Shown here: positions 6,661 to 8,269 of the stretch, piece by piece | Numbering within the stretch: the stretch's first letter is position 1 | Layout: the number at the start of each line of letters is the position of its first letter | Assembly: GCA_023433965.1 (NCBI GenBank) | Contig: JAEYTQ010000068.1 | Coordinates: 1-8,269 of the forward strand | Direction: 5' to 3' | Length of the DNA: 8,269 nt | Source: Pseudomonadota bacterium | GTDB taxonomy: Bacteria; Pseudomonadota; Alphaproteobacteria; Rhizobiales; Xanthobacteraceae | Position numbers and translations under genes: made by a program | Notes under the pieces: model-generated | The model's input: the letters and a program-made list of their open reading frames with translations, nothing else | Database searches by the model: none | What the model was told of the DNA's origin: nothing

Positions 6661-7185
6661 ACTCATGTGCCGCAACCACTCGACGAGATAGAGCGACACG
6701 GAGGAGAGCGTGAAGACGGTAACGAGACCCATCAGGATGATATCATAAGGCGCGGGCTTGAAGCCGAAGGCAAGCGCGGCCAGCACCAGCGCGGCGAATG
6801 CGACTTGCGCGACCGTGTTGAGCTTGGACACCTTCGAGGGCTTCATCTCGACCGGCCGGTCAAACAGCCAGGACACGATCACGGCGGCGACGATCATGAT
6901 GTCGCGCGACACCACCAGGATCACGATCCAGCGCGGGATCGCGCCCCAGATGCCCAGCGCCATGTAAATCGAGACCAGCAGCGCCTTGTCCGCGAGCGGA
7001 TCGAGCAGGGCGCCGAGCTCGCTTCGCATGTTGAAGCGCTTGGCCAAAAAGCCGTCGACGGCGTCGCTGATGCCGGCGATCAGGAACACGGCGAATGCCA
7101 CCTCCATCTGGCTCGACACGATCGCCCAGACGATGACCGGGACCAGCATGATGCGGCCCAGGGTAATGATGTTCGGAATACTCAC
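6643..7185 (-). CDS. CDP-alcohol phosphatidyltransferase, resembling mitochondrial-type cardiolipin synthase
   Basis: Integral membrane enzyme of 180 residues that joins a CDP-activated lipid to an alcohol acceptor. The family signature is clear: Asp41, Asp44-Gly45, Ala48, Gly58, Asp62 and Asp66 in SDAVDGFLAK through LLDPLADKAL. Lys49 replaces the usual Arg of the DGxxAR element. Several hydrophobic segments flank it (about 10-26, 28-40, 68-82, 87-106, 125-140 and 147-168). The stretch after the active site, VSRDIMIVAAV with KVSKLNTVAQ, matches my memory of human cardiolipin synthase CRLS1 (ISRDVMLIAAV, SKVNTAVQ) better than E. coli PgsA (AREIIISALREW). The acceptor is therefore more likely phosphatidylglycerol than glycerol-3-phosphate, though annotation pipelines may call it PgsA-like. 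Start: GTG 7185 with GGAAGG 5 nt upstream (7191-7196); no other start occurs before the in-frame upstream stop. First gene of the minus-strand run, divergent from purM. Confidence 0.9.
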   Translation of the reverse strand: MSIPNIITLGRIMLVPVIVWAIVSSQMEVAFAVFLIAGISDAVDGFLAKRFNMRSELGALLDPLADKALLVSIYMALGIWGAIPRWIVILVVSRDIMIVAAVIVSWLFDRPVEMKPSKVSKLNTVAQVAFAALVLAALAFGFKPAPYDIILMGLVTVFTLSSVSLYLVEWLRHMSTIEAK

Positions 7186-7200
7186 GAAAGCCTTCCCGGC

Positions 7201-7244
7201 ACCGGTTCTGACCTCAAATCCGGCCCGTTACAGGCTGAACCGGT
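7201..7244. repeat. 8-bp inverted repeat ACCGGTTC / GAACCGGT
   Basis: ACCGGTTC (7201-7208) and GAACCGGT (7237-7244) are perfect inverted copies with 28 nt between them. The second arm extends to the palindrome AACCGGTT (7238-7245). The centres are about 36 bp apart, and the arms sit between the phosphatidyltransferase start and the A/T-rich promoter candidate. That position would suit an operator for divergent promoters, but no known regulator site is recognised. Confidence 0.35.
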
Positions 7245-7276
7245 TGATATGTCTACATAGTATACCGAGGAGCGCC

Positions 7277-7312
7277 ATGCGAGCCATTGCGTGTCCCCGG
7301 AATTCGACGTAA
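7277..7312 (+). CDS. Possible 11-residue leader peptide ahead of purM
   Basis: An ATG at 7277 sits 4 nt after GAGGAG (7267-7272), a stronger Shine-Dalgarno match than the one before purM. The frame reads [11 protein letters not shown] and ends with TAA at 7310-7312, 28 nt before the purM ATG. It is in a different frame from purM. The peptide has no run of one amino acid that would suggest classic attenuation. It may be a translated upstream frame affecting purM expression, or a chance match. The likely promoter is so close that part of the ribosome binding site could lie outside the transcript. Confidence 0.3.
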   Translation: MRAIACPRNST

Positions 7313-7340
7313 CCAGCCGCAAACCCACTGGAAATCGGGC

Positions 7341-8269
7341 ATGACCGACCGCAAAAACGGCCTCACTTACGCCGATTCAGGCGTCGATATCGACGCGGGC
7401 AACCGCCTGGTCGACCTGATCAAGCCGATGGTGCGCGCCACCGCACGGCCCGGGGCCGACGCCGAGATCGGCGGCTTCGGCGGTCTGTTCGACCTCAAGG
7501 CGGCCGGATTCAAGGATCCTGTCCTCGTCGCCGCAACCGATGGGGTCGGCACCAAGGTCAAGATCGCGATCGACACGGGCCTGCATGGCGGCATCGGCAT
7601 CGACCTCGTCGCCATGAGCGTCAACGACCTCGTCGTGCAGGGCGCCGAGCCGCTGTTCTTCCTGGACTATTTCGCCTGCGGCAAGCTCGACCCCGAGGCC
7701 ACGGCCTCGATCGTCGCGGGCGTCGCGGAGGGTTGCCGCGAATCCGGCTGTGCGCTGATCGGCGGGGAGACCGCCGAGATGCCGGGCCTGTACAAGGACG
7801 GCGATTACGACCTCGGCGGCTTTGCCGTCGGCGCCGCCGAGCGCGGTACCTTGTTGCCGCGCAAGGACATCGCCGCGGGCGATGCCGTGATCGGCCTTGC
7901 CTCCTCTGGCGTGCATTCCAACGGCTTCTCGCTGGTCCGCAAGATCGTGGCGCAATCCGGCCTCGGCTTCGAAGCGCAGGCGCCGTTCGCGCCGGTGATG
8001 ACGCTCGGCGGCGCGCTGCTGACCCCGACCAAGCTCTACGTAAAATCCTGCCTGCGTGCGATCCGCGAGACCGGTGCGGTGAAAGGCCTCGCCCATATTA
8101 CCGGCGGCGGCTTCACCGACAACATTCCGCGCGTGCTGCCGAAGCACCTCGGCGTCGGCATCGATCTCGCGCGTCTGCCCGTGCTGCCGGTGTTCAAATG
8201 GCTGGCCGCGCAGGCCGGCATCGCCGAGCTCGAGATGCTGCGTACCTTCAATTGCGGCATCGGCATGAT
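7341..8269 (+). CDS. purM: Phosphoribosylformylglycinamidine cyclo-ligase (AIR synthetase; 3' end missing)
   Basis: Cytosolic enzyme of purine synthesis: ATP-dependent ring closure of FGAM to aminoimidazole ribotide (AIR). The frame runs 309 codons from ATG 7341 to the window edge without a stop; the family is about 345-360 residues, so some 40-50 are missing. Recognised blocks: [14 protein letters not shown] near the N-terminus, [12 protein letters not shown] (65-76, nucleotide-binding region), [17 protein letters not shown] (96-112), [12 protein letters not shown] (140-151), [14 protein letters not shown] (178-191), [16 protein letters not shown] (252-267) and FNCGIGM at the edge. Start choice: GGAAA lies 6 nt upstream (7330-7334), and the open frame further upstream offers no ATG or GTG. 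In many proteobacteria purN follows; it would lie beyond this window. Confidence 0.98.
   Translation, partial: MTDRKNGLTYADSGVDIDAGNRLVDLIKPMVRATARPGADAEIGGFGGLFDLKAAGFKDPVLVAATDGVGTKVKIAIDTGLHGGIGIDLVAMSVNDLVVQGAEPLFFLDYFACGKLDPEATASIVAGVAEGCRESGCALIGGETAEMPGLYKDGDYDLGGFAVGAAERGTLLPRKDIAAGDAVIGLASSGVHSNGFSLVRKIVAQSGLGFEAQAPFAPVMTLGGALLTPTKLYVKSCLRAIRETGAVKGLAHITGGGFTDNIPRVLPKHLGVGIDLARLPVLPVFKWLAAQAGIAELEMLRTFNCGIGM

Larger units (their letters stand above)
7186..7340. promoter_or_regulatory. Divergent intergenic region between the phosphatidyltransferase gene and purM
   Basis: This 155-bp region must carry the promoter for purM and probably that for the minus-strand genes. The only A/T-rich part is 7244-7264, which contains TTGATA (7244-7249), TACATA (7254-7259) and TATACC (7261-7266) on the + strand. 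On the minus strand it contains TATACT (7264 to 7259), a good -10, but no matching -35 lies at the proper distance. I therefore cannot fix start sites. The region also holds an 8-bp inverted repeat (7201-7244) and a short open frame with a ribosome binding site (7277-7312), listed separately. Confidence 0.45.

Noticed and set aside
5735..6679. Minus-strand open frame of 314 codons starting before hdaA, with an ATG near its ribosome binding site (MEQSKRGRPRSS)
   Set aside because: It is in a different frame from the AAA+ motifs and becomes Arg/Gly/Ala-rich across hdaA. A frameshifted hdaA is unnecessary because the GTG 6531 frame is intact.
5275..7260. Long plus-strand open frame (661 codons) across ppk, hdaA and the lipid gene
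   Set aside because: It runs antisense to three genes with clear domain motifs. It is rich in Arg, His, Gln, Gly and Asp, as expected for the complement of GC-rich codons, and shows no recognisable domain.
7244..7272. TTGATA as a -35 element for a purM promoter
   Set aside because: At 16-18 nt spacing the -10 position falls on GAGGAG-type sequence, and the nearer TATACC is only 11 nt away, so it does not make a standard sigma-70 promoter.
7377..8147. Minus-strand open frame of 256 codons opposite purM
   Set aside because: purM is unmistakable in the plus frame throughout; the reverse frame is a compositional shadow.
1..8269. Mobile element, prophage, CRISPR or RNA gene
   Set aside because: No transposase or integrase, terminal repeats, regularly spaced repeat array, tRNA-like cloverleaf or rRNA sequence was seen on either strand. 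Genes are tightly packed and of core type.

Overview
The window reads as chromosomal core from a GC-rich alphaproteobacterium, most likely in the Bradyrhizobium/Rhodopseudomonas group. The evidence is the protein sequences recognised by eye, heavy G/C at third codon positions, and the run hdaA-ppk-ppx beside purM, a neighbourhood I recall from related genomes. I see no tRNA, rRNA, CRISPR array, insertion sequence, phage gene or integration site. Apart from the regulatory candidates below, this is an ordinary housekeeping region; I do not see a new defence or mobile system.

Layout. Bases 1-1946 (+ strand) hold a two-component pair: an OmpR/PhoB-type response regulator cut by the left edge, then a membrane histidine kinase with a PhoQ-like H-box, overlapping it by 4 nt. 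The kinase converges with ppx across a 42-bp gap. Bases 1989-7185 (- strand) hold four genes, transcribed right to left: a CDP-alcohol phosphatidyltransferase that looks more like a mitochondrial-type cardiolipin synthase than PgsA; hdaA (DnaA-inactivation regulator); ppk (polyphosphate kinase); and ppx (Ppx/GppA phosphatase). Divergent from these, purM (AIR synthetase) starts at 7341 and runs off the right edge.

How the genes fit together. Ppk makes polyphosphate from ATP, and Ppx, 15 nt downstream, is expected to remove it. A Pho-box-like pair of direct repeats (5771-5788) lies about 60 nt upstream of the likely ppk start, which suggests that phosphate starvation drives ppk-ppx separately from hdaA. 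The phosphatidyltransferase and hdaA probably use a promoter in the 155-bp divergent region shared with purM. That region also holds an 11-codon open frame with a strong ribosome binding site just before purM, and an 8-bp inverted repeat.

Four starts or start choices need care. hdaA, the phosphatidyltransferase and ppx all begin with GTG. The longest ppk frame overshoots into the promoter, so a start at 5711 is preferred.
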